Source: Lepiota brunneoincarnata
Taxonomy: Eukaryota; Basidiomycota; Agaricomycetes; Agaricales; Agaricaceae
Reading direction: 5' to 3'
DNA: 64,000 nt
Assembly: GCA_023014365.1 (NCBI GenBank)
Contig: JAEBUN010000003.1
Location: forward strand, 1,240,001-1,304,000
Under the pieces are notes generated by a model. It searched no databases. It was not told the origin of the DNA and saw only the letters and a program-made list of their open reading frames with translations. Made by a program: the position numbers and the translations under genes. This document shows positions 21,870-31,563 of the stretch, in pieces; position 1 is the first letter of the stretch, and each line of letters opens with the position of its first letter.

Positions 21870-22397
21870 GGTTGAGCTCAAGCAGGTCAGCGTTGTTGGT
21901 TATCTTTCAATGCTAGGTACTCATTGCCTATAGACAATCGCAACCTATCGCGCAAGGCTGGATGGCGGGAGGGTGAGGGCCGAGGCAGCGGAGAAACGAA
22001 CACCCGAGTTGGAGGTGTTGAATGCGACGAAAGGACGCCAAATCGAGGAATTGGAGGAGCGGTTGAGGCTTACGCGGCAGGCTGCGTCCATTTCGAGGCA
22101 GCTCGTGCCCGCCCTCGCGAAGGTACGGGACACGAACACAAAGTCAGTGTTATCGGAGGCCTCAACAGTGATTTTGACATATACTACTTAGGTTGAAGCT
22201 GAGAGAGGCCAAGGTAGACGAGGCAGAAGCCAAGGTGGACACGCTCAACGCGCGTATCGAAGAATTGGAGACAAAGTATATTGTCTGTGTTCCACCGCCT
22301 TGTCTAGATGGCATTCAGGCTGACCAAGATGGTCTCGTAGGAAATACGCAAGAAGAACAATGAGCTACACGAGCTGTTATCCGAGCTGGATATCTAA
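21868..22397 (+). CDS. Short coiled-coil protein, unrecognised
   Basis: An ATG at 21868 begins MVELKQ. After a short intron the frame continues TIATYRARLDGGRVRAEAAE, then long heptad-like helix (GRQIEELEERLRLTRQAAS) and, after a second intron, LREAKVDEAEAKVDTLNARI. A third intron leads to EIRKKNNELHELLSELDI and TAA at 22395-22397. Nearly the whole product of roughly 115-125 residues would be a coiled coil. It sits head to head with the UPF0662 gene and directly upstream of tropomyosin. I do not recognise the family. It could be a small cytoskeletal or kinetochore coiled coil, but that is only a guess from composition. Confidence 0.5.
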
Positions 22398-22483
22398 ATT
22401 AGTAGCGAGCCGTAATACACAGCCACCGTGTTTATCGATACCACTTGCCCTAAGCCATCCTCAACCAGCAACCACCATCCCTC

Positions 22484-23125
22484 ATGACAGACAGAATCAA
22501 AGAGGCAAGAACTCCATTGATTTCACCTCGCGTCGTTCACTAAGCACCACGGATTAGAAACTTAACTCCCTCCGCGTGGAAGCCGACAACGCCGTCGCAC
22601 GCGCAGAAGAAGCCGAGGCCAAGAACAAACGCTATGAACAAGTCATCATTGAAAAGGACCATGAGATCGGCTCGCTGACTCACCGACTCACTAACGCAGA
22701 AACCGAGATAGACGGGCTGGAGACTCAGGTCAAGGAGCTGAAAGCTGCCGCCTCCGCATCGGAGAACGCGGGCGCGACGAATGAGGGGCTAATCAGGAAG
22801 GTGTCACTCTTGGAGGAAGAGCTTGATGGTTCCGAGAAGAGTCTCAAGGAAACAGTTGAGAAGTAAGTGGTGGACAGGGGGTTTCGTGCATTTGCTGAAT
22901 CGAGGCATGCAGATTGAGGCAGGTTGATATGAAAGCAGAGGGGCTAGAACGACAAATTAGGAGCTTAGAGCAGGAAAGGGACCTGGCGGAGAAGAAACTC
23001 GAGGTATCAAGCTTGGTTTACTTTGACTCGAACACACACTCATTGTCATATAGGAAGCAGAGGCCAAGTACAGGAAGACCCAGCAGGACCTCGAGGAGTT
23101 GGAGCGAAGCATGGGAGACTTATAG
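22484..23125 (+). CDS. Tropomyosin
   Basis: An actin-cable-binding coiled coil. Four exons (22484-22504, 22558-22862, 22913-23003, 23054-23125) give 162 residues, the usual length for fungal tropomyosin. The start MTDRIKEKLNSLRVEADNAV and the end LEELERSMGDL match the family at both ends, and the whole length has heptad periodicity with alternating charges (VARAEEAEAKNKRYEQ). The first intron runs from GCAAGA to TTAG, a GC-AG intron, and is needed to join MTDRIKE to KLNSLR in frame. The product acts on actin cables and the cytokinetic ring. It is followed by the convergent MsrB gene, with only 90 bases between stop codons. Confidence 0.93.
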
Positions 23126-23215
23126 TTGCTACCTCCTTACATCCATGGACCTATCCTATCACATCTACTACCTCCGCTCTGTATTGAATGCATATGACTT
23201 CCATGCACACCCTGG

Positions 23216-23831
23216 TCATTTGTCACCCTCACGGAACTTGAGCGAAATAGAGTTGACGCAATGACGTTGATCAGCTTGCATTATCAACAACCTATCAATG
23301 ACCCTTGACCTGTGGTTAAAAGAAGAGGTGCGTACTCGGAACAGGAAACCCCTCCCCCTCGAACACATGTCCCAAGTGCCCACCACAGGCCGTGCAAGTG
23401 ATCTCTACCCGGCGCACGCCAAGTGAACCATCCTGATGTCTAGTGATGGCTCCCGGAATCGCTAGATACCCAGGAGATGAGAATCTGCCAACATGAGCTC
23501 GGTGGCCCACATACCGTCAAAGAAAGCCGGCCATCCACATCCGCTCTGCAACAACAGTCAACACAAGTAGATCATGCCAGATGAAGACACTAACATCAAA
23601 CTTGGTCGAACTCTTGTACAATGGTGTCCCACATCCCGCACATGAGTAAATCCCGTCCTTGTGATGGTTGTAGTACTCGCCCATGCCCGGCCTCTCGGTG
23701 CCCTTTTGTCTCAAGATCCTAAACTACGAAATGAATTTGGTGCTCTGCGCTAGTGAGTGAGTGATATGGTGTACCTGTTCGGGCGAAAGGACAGCCTTCC
23801 ACTCTGCCTCGCTCTTCTTGATGGTCGACAT
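23216..23831 (-). CDS. Methionine-R-sulfoxide reductase B
   Basis: This enzyme reduces methionine-R-sulfoxide in proteins using thioredoxin. The exons give, in order, MSTIKKSEAEWKAVLSPEQ (start 23831), FRILRQKGTERPGMGEYYNH, then SCAGCGTPLY, SGCGWPAFFD, IPGAITRHQDGSLGVRR with CTACGGHLGHVFEGEG. A separate last exon (23216-23274) carries RHCVNSISLKF. The two CxxC pairs bind zinc, and the Cys in RHCVNS is the catalytic nucleophile. The last exon is easily missed: without the intron starting GTACGCACC the frame would end at PVPSTHLFF without the active Cys. No targeting signal is obvious, so cytosol is likely. The length is normal for the family. Confidence 0.92.
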
Positions 23832-24024
23832 ATTTCTTAGGAAAGGAGTGAGTCTGGGTGCAGTTCTGAGAAACATATGTATGGTTGTGGGCAAGTGTTA
23901 TGTAGCACGTGGGATGATGTCATGTTATTATTTACAAGGTAGTCACATTAGTTGTACGGAAACTGGATCGATCCTGCATCGAGTCTTTCCCATCATCCTC
24001 AGTCAATCTCTCCATAATAACAAT

Positions 24025-25041
24025 TCAACACCACTCACCATTATTCGTCTTATACTCTAACATGGTGCTGGCCGGGAGATTCAGCACCCTCTTCAGTGTA
24101 TCCCTGTATCACACATCAGCCCGCCTTACCAACCCGATAATCAACCTCCACCACGTACCTAACCTTCTCCCGAACCTTGAAATCAGCTTCATACCGGTTC
24201 CATAAACTGATAATGTCCTCATGCTGTCTCACGCTAATTGTACACCCACAAATCTCTGGCCATTCTTCCTCCCCAGGTATGCCATTACCGCCACTGCCAT
24301 TGTCGTCGCTGCTCGTGTTCCGGGGTACATGTTTACATTCATCGAATTGGTCGCCGATGATGGCGAGCACGAGGTCCTCCCACAAACGGTCCGCGACGCC
24401 CTTTCGGAGACGAATAATCCATTTGCCGCCAGAGAGGTTTAGTGGGTCTTCCCATACGGGTCTACGTACTCCAGTGTGGAAGAGGAGGTAATCAGTCGTG
24501 GGCTGGAGGCCGGATGGAGGCGCAAGGTGGGTCCATAGAGACCAAAAGGACTCGACCTTTGCAGTCATCAGCCGGCGGCAAGCAACAGTAAAAGGGAATG
24601 CCGCACCGAGCTAAACGCGGATATTTTCTTGATGCCTTCCTCGTAATTCACGTTTTTGTTTCCTGGTGCACGTTGTTGACGGAACCAAAATATCCACCTG
24701 CCGGTGCGATGGGGGGTAAAAAAAATGCAGACCATTATGAGAGAGTTACACGAACATACATACGTGTTTCTAAGAGGATGCACAGCAGTAGGACTATTCC
24801 CAGACGCCGAGCCTAGCGCACCTGTTACACCGGAAGACTGTGTGTCCTTGCTCGGGCGTGCACGATCCCCAACGCCAGTGTTATTTACCGACGTTGAAAA
24901 GTGCTTGGACGAAGGCAGACGTGACCGGTTTCCTGGTGGTGCTGCCCCCGCCGTCGTCATTGCCGAGTTCCCGTTCGCGCCGGGGTTTGAGTTTTGGTTG
25001 TTTGCGAGGAAACTGTTTGTGGTATGGTAGTAGCCAGCCAT
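24025..25041 (-). CDS. eIF4E-family cap-binding protein, class II (4EHP type)
   Basis: A translation regulator that binds mRNA 5' caps. The start is the ATG at 25041 (MAGYYHTTNSF), with a Ser/Asn-rich unstructured N-terminus of about 90 residues. The core follows: WIFWFRQQRAPGNKNVNYEE, SVESFWSLWTHLAPPS, VWEDPLNLSGGKWIIRLRKG, RLWEDLVLAIIGDQF, CTISVRQHEDIISLWN, and a last exon DTLKRVLNLPASTMLEYKT. The Tyr where class I eIF4E has a cap-stacking Trp (NYEEGIKKI) and the C-terminal DTL(K/R)RVLNLP block are features of 4EHP/eIF4E2. An acidic/Gly insert (SSDDNGSGGNGIPGEEE) is in a loop. I place the stop at 24025; an alternative donor just before it means a further short exon is possible. Confidence 0.88.
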
Positions 25042-25112
25042 GGTCGTTTAGAATGAAAATGTGGATGATTACATAATCGACTGGAGTTGTCCTCTTCCCT
25101 CTCTCACTCTCA

Positions 25113-26288
25113 ATGAAGCTGATGCTCCGCCCAGAATGGCGCCTCTGGCCGCTCTCCTCCTTCCTTGGCCTCATAGACCTTAAGACAGGAGTCACCATCG
25201 CCCTCCTCTTCGCCCTCCTCAACAAGGTCGCGGGTGTCTACGGCCTTATCGCCGTTCTTACCGGCGCAGGCGGCTCCTTTGCCCAGCTCAGCCTCTACGT
25301 CTACTCCGTCATCGCCCTCATCGCCCTCGCATGGGGTCTCCGTGCAGTTAAAGAGGTACGTCCTCGACCTACAACCGTCAACAGACTCTCACATTTGTGC
25401 TAGGAGGACCCAAAACAAACCCTATATTTTGCCCATCTCTTCTTTGCCGACCACGTTCTTTCCACTGCCTGGACCGTCTTTTTCGCCATTGTTTGGTGGC
25501 TCTGGACACCCCATGATGGTCGCCGTCAGGCCAACTCGGCCGCACAGGTGGCCATGATCAAGACCGCCAATATCACTCAACACCTCACAGATGCAGAGCG
25601 CGAGGCCGCAGCAATGGCAATTTGGAATCACGAAAAAGGCACAGCAGCCACTGTCATTGCCATCTCTTGGCTCTTCAAGGCAAGTCATCCCCTTTTTGTT
25701 TTATAGAAGGCCTTTAATCGATGAACCCATCAGCTTTACTTTACACTCCTGATCTACTCCTACGCAACCCACCTTCGCAAAGGTTCCTACCGCTCTTTAC
25801 CTCTATCCCGCGCCAACTACACGTACATTCCTTCCACCAACGTTCACCCTTCGTCGTACGAAACTGCGCTCGACGTGGCAGACGACGAGGAAGTAGCCGA
25901 TGGTTTTTACCGTGTCCCACTCCGCAATACCCATACCTCTTCTCCTTCCCGCAACCACCGCCGCACCCCTAGTGCTTCCGCAGCCGCCACCACTGGTGCT
26001 ATCAACGGCCACAAACATAACAACAGCTCCCTCTCCAGTTTCGCTGACTTTGTCAGTGCACCAGGTCGTCCACGACGTACGTCCAAACTCGGATTGACGA
26101 CTGTTTCTGCCTCTGGTGGTGCTAGCACCAGAGCCAGGGGAATGGATATCGAGGAAGAGGTGCTGTTTGATGAAGATGAGATGACCTGCGTCTCGGGTTC
26201 TTCGAGGGGACATTCAAAGATGGGTACGGAGGGGAGCAGTACCGCTGCCAGCACTGACGAGGAGAGGGGTAAACATGGGAGTGATTGA
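25113..26288 (+). CDS. KEI1: Inositolphosphorylceramide synthase subunit Kei1
   Basis: The regulatory subunit of Golgi IPC synthase (partner of Aur1), needed for complex sphingolipid synthesis. Exons 25113-25355, 25404-25679 and 25734-26288 join in frame for 357 residues. The N-terminal IDLKTGVTIALLFALLNKVA and the following GVYGLIAVLTG are the family signature. Further spans follow (VYSVIALIALAWGL, VLSTAWTVFFAIVWWLW, TAATVIAISWLFK with LYFTLLIYSYA). The C-terminal 170 residues are cytosolic, Ser/His/Arg-rich and acidic. The second intron starts GCAAGT and is a GC-AG intron. The gene is divergent from the 4EHP gene, with start codons about 70 bases apart, so the two share a very short promoter. 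Confidence 0.9.
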
Positions 26289-27035
26289 ATGGGTCTTTTT
26301 TTAAAGATACTGTTGGAGGATACTCTCTTTGTTGCTGCTAACCGCTTCGTTATGATTGGTTGGATTTTTTGGAAGGGCCGTATTTATCATTATACTTACA
26401 TGTTGTCTAATCAAGCACCTACCATAAAAGGAAATAGAATTTCCGGTAGTTTTTGTCAAAAAGAAAACATTATCAGATGTCACAAAAAGGGTATAGTGTA
26501 CGCTTGAGCCACACGGCGCTAATCTCGGTATTATAAGATAAAATAAAATAAAAAGAGACCAATGACCGACCAGCCGGGGCGAGAAGAATAACATAGCACA
26601 ATGATCGGGTGACCATAGCCAACCCAACCACCTCTCGTATCAGTGAACCCAACAAATTCCGCAACACCCACCGCCCCTGCCACATTTACAATTCCCTCTT
26701 CCCCCCACCCTCACCAAAATCCTCCCCCTTTCCTTGACCGTCAATTCCTTTCTCATCATCCACCCCTTTGGCGCCTCCATCGTCCTTATCCTCGCCGCGA
26801 TTTTCGCTCCAAGAGATAGGCGTAGGTGTAGGACTCCTCCGACCAGGGGTAGCTCCATCACGCCCAAGCCCGTCCCTACCCCCCTCTGAACCTCTCACAG
26901 CCTTCGAGGACATAAAAATACTCGGTGATTCACCACAATCTTCTCGCGTGCACATTCCCCTGCCACGTCCACCACTACCTCCTGCCTCGCCTGTCCCTGA
27001 GCAACTATCGGGGCCAACAACCAAGTGACATAACA
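26289..27035. other. Intergenic between convergent genes
   Basis: About 750 bases between the 3' ends of KEI1 and the PQ-loop gene. The open frames here (for example 26686-27036 minus) encode Gly/Asp/Glu-rich low-complexity sequence with no motif, and I do not call them genes. Confidence 0.45.
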
Positions 27036-28134
27036 TTAATTCGGCTCGTGCGCAACATCCTCATCCGCGGAAGCGGAAGGACTCTCAGCTACCGCCGCCT
27101 CTAATCTCCGACGCTTACGTGCGCGTGGATTTAAAATGATTGCAGCAAGAATGATCACTGAGTCCATGACCTATAAGCACCAACATATCGGTAAGCCTTT
27201 TAGTCGCCGGACCAAGTGCCACATAGGCACACACTAGGTTTCATTGATACCCGAAAACAAGCGCCCGATGCAGGGGGATAACGACACCGGAAGTATTAGA
27301 TCGGGTTAAGTGGGAAAGAAGATTCGAGATTGGGAGGGGGTAGAATTGGAGGTTTACTCACTACGACTACTGTGTAGCTTGCCGCAGCAAGTCCGTCAAA
27401 TTCCTCCGCGAATGCAAGTGAGAGGTCACTCAAAAGTCCACCGAGCATGTCGATGAGGATGAATGTGTATGAGATACCCTGGACTTCCTTGAGTACGTAG
27501 ATTTCCCAATATTGGGGCAAAAGTCCGGTTGCGATGAGGACGACGGAGAGGATGCCGTACATATTTATCGGAGCAGATACACCACGCTCGTACGCGGGTC
27601 GAGAGACGAATACAAGGAGAACTTCGATGCCTCCGATGATAACCATAGTAATTATCGTTATTAGAGCCGAGGTTTGACGGGACCTGCGGGGGTTGTAGTA
27701 TAAACACTGTTTGGCATAGTGCTTGGATTAGCCACGAAGTCACGGGCGATAAAAGGAACTCAAAGATGTAATGTACCTGTCCCCACGACAAAAGCGCTAG
27801 AAACCCAAAAAGATGAGGCTGGACTTGGAGAGCTATGTTCAAGTGGCGAAGGATAGAATAGACGCCGAGGAAGGCGGAGGAGATACCCCATATTAACCTA
27901 TTGGCGGGATACTCTGAACATGCAGCCCATAGAGAGTAAGAAGGCATACATCATCCAGGGAGACAAGCCGACGGTCCCTTTGTCTCTATAATTTTTCCAC
28001 ACCTGGGGGATCAGCTGGCCCGTCCAACATATCGTACCTTGAAGACGAATCAGCCAAAAGGCGTTGGATGCGAAGGAAATGCGGCTCAGACCCATTGTCC
28101 CGAGCACATTTTCTACGACTGGATTCGATTTCAT
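27036..28134 (-). CDS. PQ-loop repeat membrane protein
   Basis: A seven-span transporter-like protein of the PQ-loop (SWEET/cystinosin) superfamily. The start is the ATG at 28134 (MKSNPVVENVLG). The first PQ motif is in WTGQLIPQVWKNYRDKGTVG and the second in GLLPQYWEIYVLKEVQG. Between them are LIWGISSAFLGVYSILRHLN and HYAKQCLYYNPRR with VIIGGIEVLLVFV. The final exon carries VMDSVIILAAIILNPRARKR and an acidic tail ending AHEPN at 27036. Fungal relatives include vacuolar basic amino acid exporters and proteins of unknown substrate, and this one matches the second, less characterised type better. A vacuolar or other endomembrane location is an inference. Confidence 0.82.
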
Positions 28135-28715
28135 GGCGGGTATTTAATGGCTGAGGAGCTGAGCCTCTAGAGCGGGAGATAATGAAATAAAGTGCTGGTG
28201 GGTTGTCAGAGCGTCCAGAAAGGGGCCATTAAGCACAGGGAGACAGAGAGCTAGGAGACGGGGAAAAAGGGTAAAGGCAAGAGGTGAAGGTGGGGCAGGG
28301 AGTCGGAGCCTGGTCGTATGGGATGACATATAAAAAGATATTCTTAGACATTTACGGCTAATCGGATTCCTATCAGACGATAAAACCTAAACCGTGCCTC
28401 GTCCGACTTGTCCAATCGCTGGATGGCATGCCGAAGGCATCTGGCATGAGAGCTCCAGGGAGGCCAAGACCTTGTGTGCTGTTACGGCTTGTGATCCCTT
28501 GCCGTCTCTCCGGGATGTCAAGTATCCTGATGCATGTACAATAGGGGGGACGACCGGGGTTCGGCTGGGTATCATATATGTACATATTGCCAAACACTCG
28601 CTGACGAGGGGATCCTCCACGTGATGACCAGGAAGCTCATGTTAGGAGTAAGCATTTCAGACTTGAGCAATACAAGAGTAATAACACTACATGACGCAAA
28701 TGGGGATCATTCTGT
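28135..28715. other. Intergenic, tandem minus-strand genes
   Basis: About 580 bases upstream of the PQ-loop gene start and downstream of the TMEM14 gene stop. I found no feature that I can support. Confidence 0.45.
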
Positions 28716-29219
28716 TTAGCCTCTCAAATTGCGAAGGGTGTTTCCGTAATAGAAACCGGTAGTAGCTGATGTGACCGCCAAAACAAGGGGCACGGGACCT
28801 TTGGCCACCCGAGGCAAGGAAGACAACAGGAGGAGTGCAGATGCACCTGCCGAGACAATATAAGAGGCAAAGTGACGTAGATGTTGAGAGATTTTGCCGA
28901 CACACAAAATCCGAGCTCACCTAGTGCACCCTCCAATCCGTTAGGAGTGCCCTTACGAATGCTGTCGGCACTCCAGAGGTACAGCAACCCCACACTATGT
29001 TCCACAGACAGACGAGTGGTCGTCAGATTAACAAGTTCGAGTTGAGGAGAGGCGAACTTACCCGACACCGGCGACTAGGGACGGTATCGAACGTGTCCTG
29101 ACGAAGCCAGTCACACCACCCACGATGCACAGTCCACCCATAGTGTAAGCAGGATATGCGGACTGTTGAGGTGTCAGAATCGGCACTTATACAGGACAGC
29201 GGATCATACGACGCACCAT
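28716..29219 (-). CDS. TMEM14-family small membrane protein
   Basis: A protein of about 104 residues with three to four hydrophobic, Gly/Ala/Ser-rich spans. The family is linked to mitochondrial inner-membrane haem or porphyrin export (TMEM14C) and, in plants, fatty acid export. The exons give SAYPAYTMGGLCIVGGVTGF, then VGLLYLWSADSIRKGTPNG, then ASALLLLSSLPRVAKGPVPL and SATTGFYYGNTLRNLRG with TAA at 28716. The only ATG that joins in frame is at 29217-29219, followed at once by a GTGCGT donor, so the first coding exon would be the ATG alone. A later start at the internal Met of YTMGGL would cut the first span. Confidence 0.75.
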
Positions 29220-29818
29220 ATTTGAGTTATGGAACGCAGTAAAGAACTATTAGGATGAGGGGTCGGGAGAGGAGGTGATGTTTTGAGAAAGCGCTGGTAA
29301 GCGCTGGGTATTATAGTCCCGCCGGAGATCCCCACATGTGCCGTGCCCCACAACGGATTACCCCTACTTACTATCACGCTCACGTGAGCACCACGCCTAG
29401 CCCACTGTCCAGTTCCTCCAGGCCATGCTCAGGTGCTACGACTCAATGGGGCTCGAATGAACGTCTTAAAATAATGGCAGGCATGTGTAGGAGTCAAAAA
29501 TGTTGGACCTCTCGGGCGACATTGCAGAACGCGTCGGAGCGAGTCGGGGTCGGGGAACGCTTACCTTTGTCGTGAGCACCCACTAGCGGAACTGGAAACT
29601 CAACGGAACACCACACACATACCGAGGGAACATAAGCACGCTTACACTCAAAACCGAATTTGACGTCTGAATCGTCGAACAATTTCCGTATATATTCCAA
29701 TTTCGGTTTCGGAGTTGACAATGGATTTCATCAATTCAGTAGTCATCTAATCATTCATTTCCTGTCGATCCGTTAAGTCATCCGGCGAGCGCCCAAGAAA
29801 AGGGGCGTCCATGTTAAC
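29220..29818. other. Intergenic
   Basis: About 600 bases between the TMEM14 start and the end of the AA9 gene. The minus-strand frame at 29494-29721 has no recognised motif, and I do not support it as a gene. Confidence 0.45.
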
Positions 29819-31105
29819 TCAAATACATTGATGATACCAATCTGCTCAAGGCCATGAAATTCAATAACCTCAACCAAGCTTTCAACAAACGTACCATTAA
29901 GCGCAGTACAAGTTCCAGCTGCGCATTGTGTGGGCCCCGCATAGCCAGTCTATCAGTCCAGCATTTAGTCAGTCAAACCGCCCTCGCGCATAGGGTTTCC
30001 GATAGCCCACTCACGCCACCACATTGTCCATATAATGGCACTGTCCCACCACCACCACCACCACCACCACCACCACCACTGGGCACACTCACTGTAGTTG
30101 TCGGCTGCGGTGGTGGGGCCTGCCCTGGTATGCCTACCCTTCCAATCGACCCGCCAGCTGAACCAGACCACACCCCAGGTCCGGGCGCGACATAAGTGCT
30201 TAGGATCCCGCTTATACAAGTTCCACACGATCCCTGGTGTGCTGGGTATGTATGCGCCAGGCCAGGAGGTGCCCCCCGGTAGGGAAAGCCGATTGGAAGA
30301 TGACGTGATGGTGATCTGAATACAGGACATGTAATTTTGCGCGCCCCGGACGGCATTGGTGGCATATGCTACGTCTGCTTCGTGCAGAGCAACAATTTCG
30401 GCTGTTTCAGAAAAGGAAATGTGAGGTTTGTTCTGGGTGCTGAAACAGGATAGGGGAAAAGGAGTACCGCGGAGGAGATAGTCCCCGGCTGGGAATCTCT
30501 GGAATGACAACACTATGCTGTCCATGTGCGGCAATGAGCTTGTCAACGGCCCATGAACCACCGCTGTAGCTCTCTGAGAAGAGTTTAGTCCAGGTGTTTC
30601 CGGCGGCTGGTGCGATCCAGACTTGGACTGCGGAATACCGGTCAGCCACCCTTTCGAATTGATATGGGGGCGCATCACCTGGTCCCTTGTGAGAAGTAGC
30701 GATAATATCATCGTCGCGGCTTTTGAATAAAGGCATCACTGCATCAATACTTATAACTTAGTCGTGACACGAGAACCTACGAGTCGTGGTACCACTCAAA
30801 AGTGACCTTGTCCCCAGCTTTGGCTGAAATCCTCCTGCCGACAGGGTTATTATTGACGTTGCAAGTCATAGCTGGTGAAGTTAGGTCCTTGACTGGGTTA
30901 TTGTTCGGCGGCGAGCGTATCTGTTTATGATCACCGTATCCAAAATCTCTCTTGAGGTGAAGGTTCGGAAAGGAGGCAAACAACACACGTATTGGTTCCG
31001 ACCATCCCCCTGGTCGATGCCATTGACCCAGACACCATACACTGTGCAGTGTGCCAGCACAGATGTGACCGAGGAGAGTAAAATTACGAGGGCTACGAGT
31101 TTCAT
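29819..31105 (-). pseudogene. AA9 lytic polysaccharide monooxygenase with CBM1, two frame breaks
   Basis: A secreted copper enzyme that cleaves cellulose oxidatively. A signal peptide ([18 protein letters not shown]) leaves His1 in [11 protein letters not shown]. Further exons carry [27 protein letters not shown] with the second copper His, and [13 protein letters not shown]; then AGDYLLR, EIVALHEAD and GAQNYMSC with the active-site Gln and axial Tyr. A Pro/Thr linker with eleven glycines follows, then a CBM1 (PLYGQCGG, GYAGPTQCAAGTC, WYHQCI) across three exons, stop at 29819. Copper and CBM residues are all present. However, the frame changes inside exons twice: near 30495 (an extra C before AGDYLLR) and near 30205 (between GIVWNLY and TYVAPGPGVW). 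Neither site offers an intron of usable length. It is either a young pseudogene or carries two assembly indels. Confidence 0.7.
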
Positions 31106-31157
31106 GGACGCAGACGCTTAATGCCGCAAACTGTTGAATGAAAGTCGCTTGGATTTA

Positions 31158-31170
31158 TGTATTTATAAAG
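31158..31170 (-). promoter_or_regulatory. TATA box of the AA9 gene
   Basis: The minus strand reads CTTTATAAATAC about 55-65 bases before the AA9 start codon at 31105. A strong TATA near the start is common for induced secreted-enzyme genes, and few other promoters in this window have one so clear. Confidence 0.55.
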
Positions 31171-31563
31171 GGCTTCCGGATGAATTCCTGTGGAGGGTGT
31201 TCCTCGATTTCTCCACTTATATGTATTGAGATGCCTGGGCGAAGAGCGCTCGCTGTTCCGATATAATGAAGCTCAAAGTCCGAGAAAGGGCCTAAGTCCA
31301 CCCTATTTCTCATATCGGTCTCCAGCTTTACCACATCAAGGCACCGGCATCGAGGCTACAGGAGCCTGATCCCATTTGTCAGGAGACAGGGGGGGACAAA
31401 TCATTCCGAGACTGTTAAACCCCGGGTTTTCTCAATTAGTTAGACCGACTGGACATCGAAGATCGCACGGAATTTCAGACATCTACGGGAGGAGATAGTA
31501 CAGCCTGGACAAGGCTCAGATCCCGAGGTTTAGGGAAAAGAGAGCCCCAGCATACCATAACCA
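31171..31563. other. Intergenic upstream of the AA9 gene
   Basis: About 390 bases, probably the AA9 promoter region and the 3' end of the IPI3 gene. I see no further gene. Confidence 0.4.

Noticed and set aside
21582..21881. His/Thr-rich N-terminus of the UPF0662 gene as a metal-binding domain
   Set aside because: It is low-complexity sequence from a GT-rich repeat; there is no spacing typical of a metal site.
23316..23400. MsrB ending at PVPSTHLFF without the active-site Cys
   Set aside because: An in-phase intron leads to a further exon with RHCVNSISLKF at 23216-23274, so the enzyme is complete.
29965..30711. 248-residue minus frame ending in a poly-Trp run
   Set aside because: It spans an AA9 intron and one frameshifted part. 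The poly-Trp is the shifted reading of the glycine linker.
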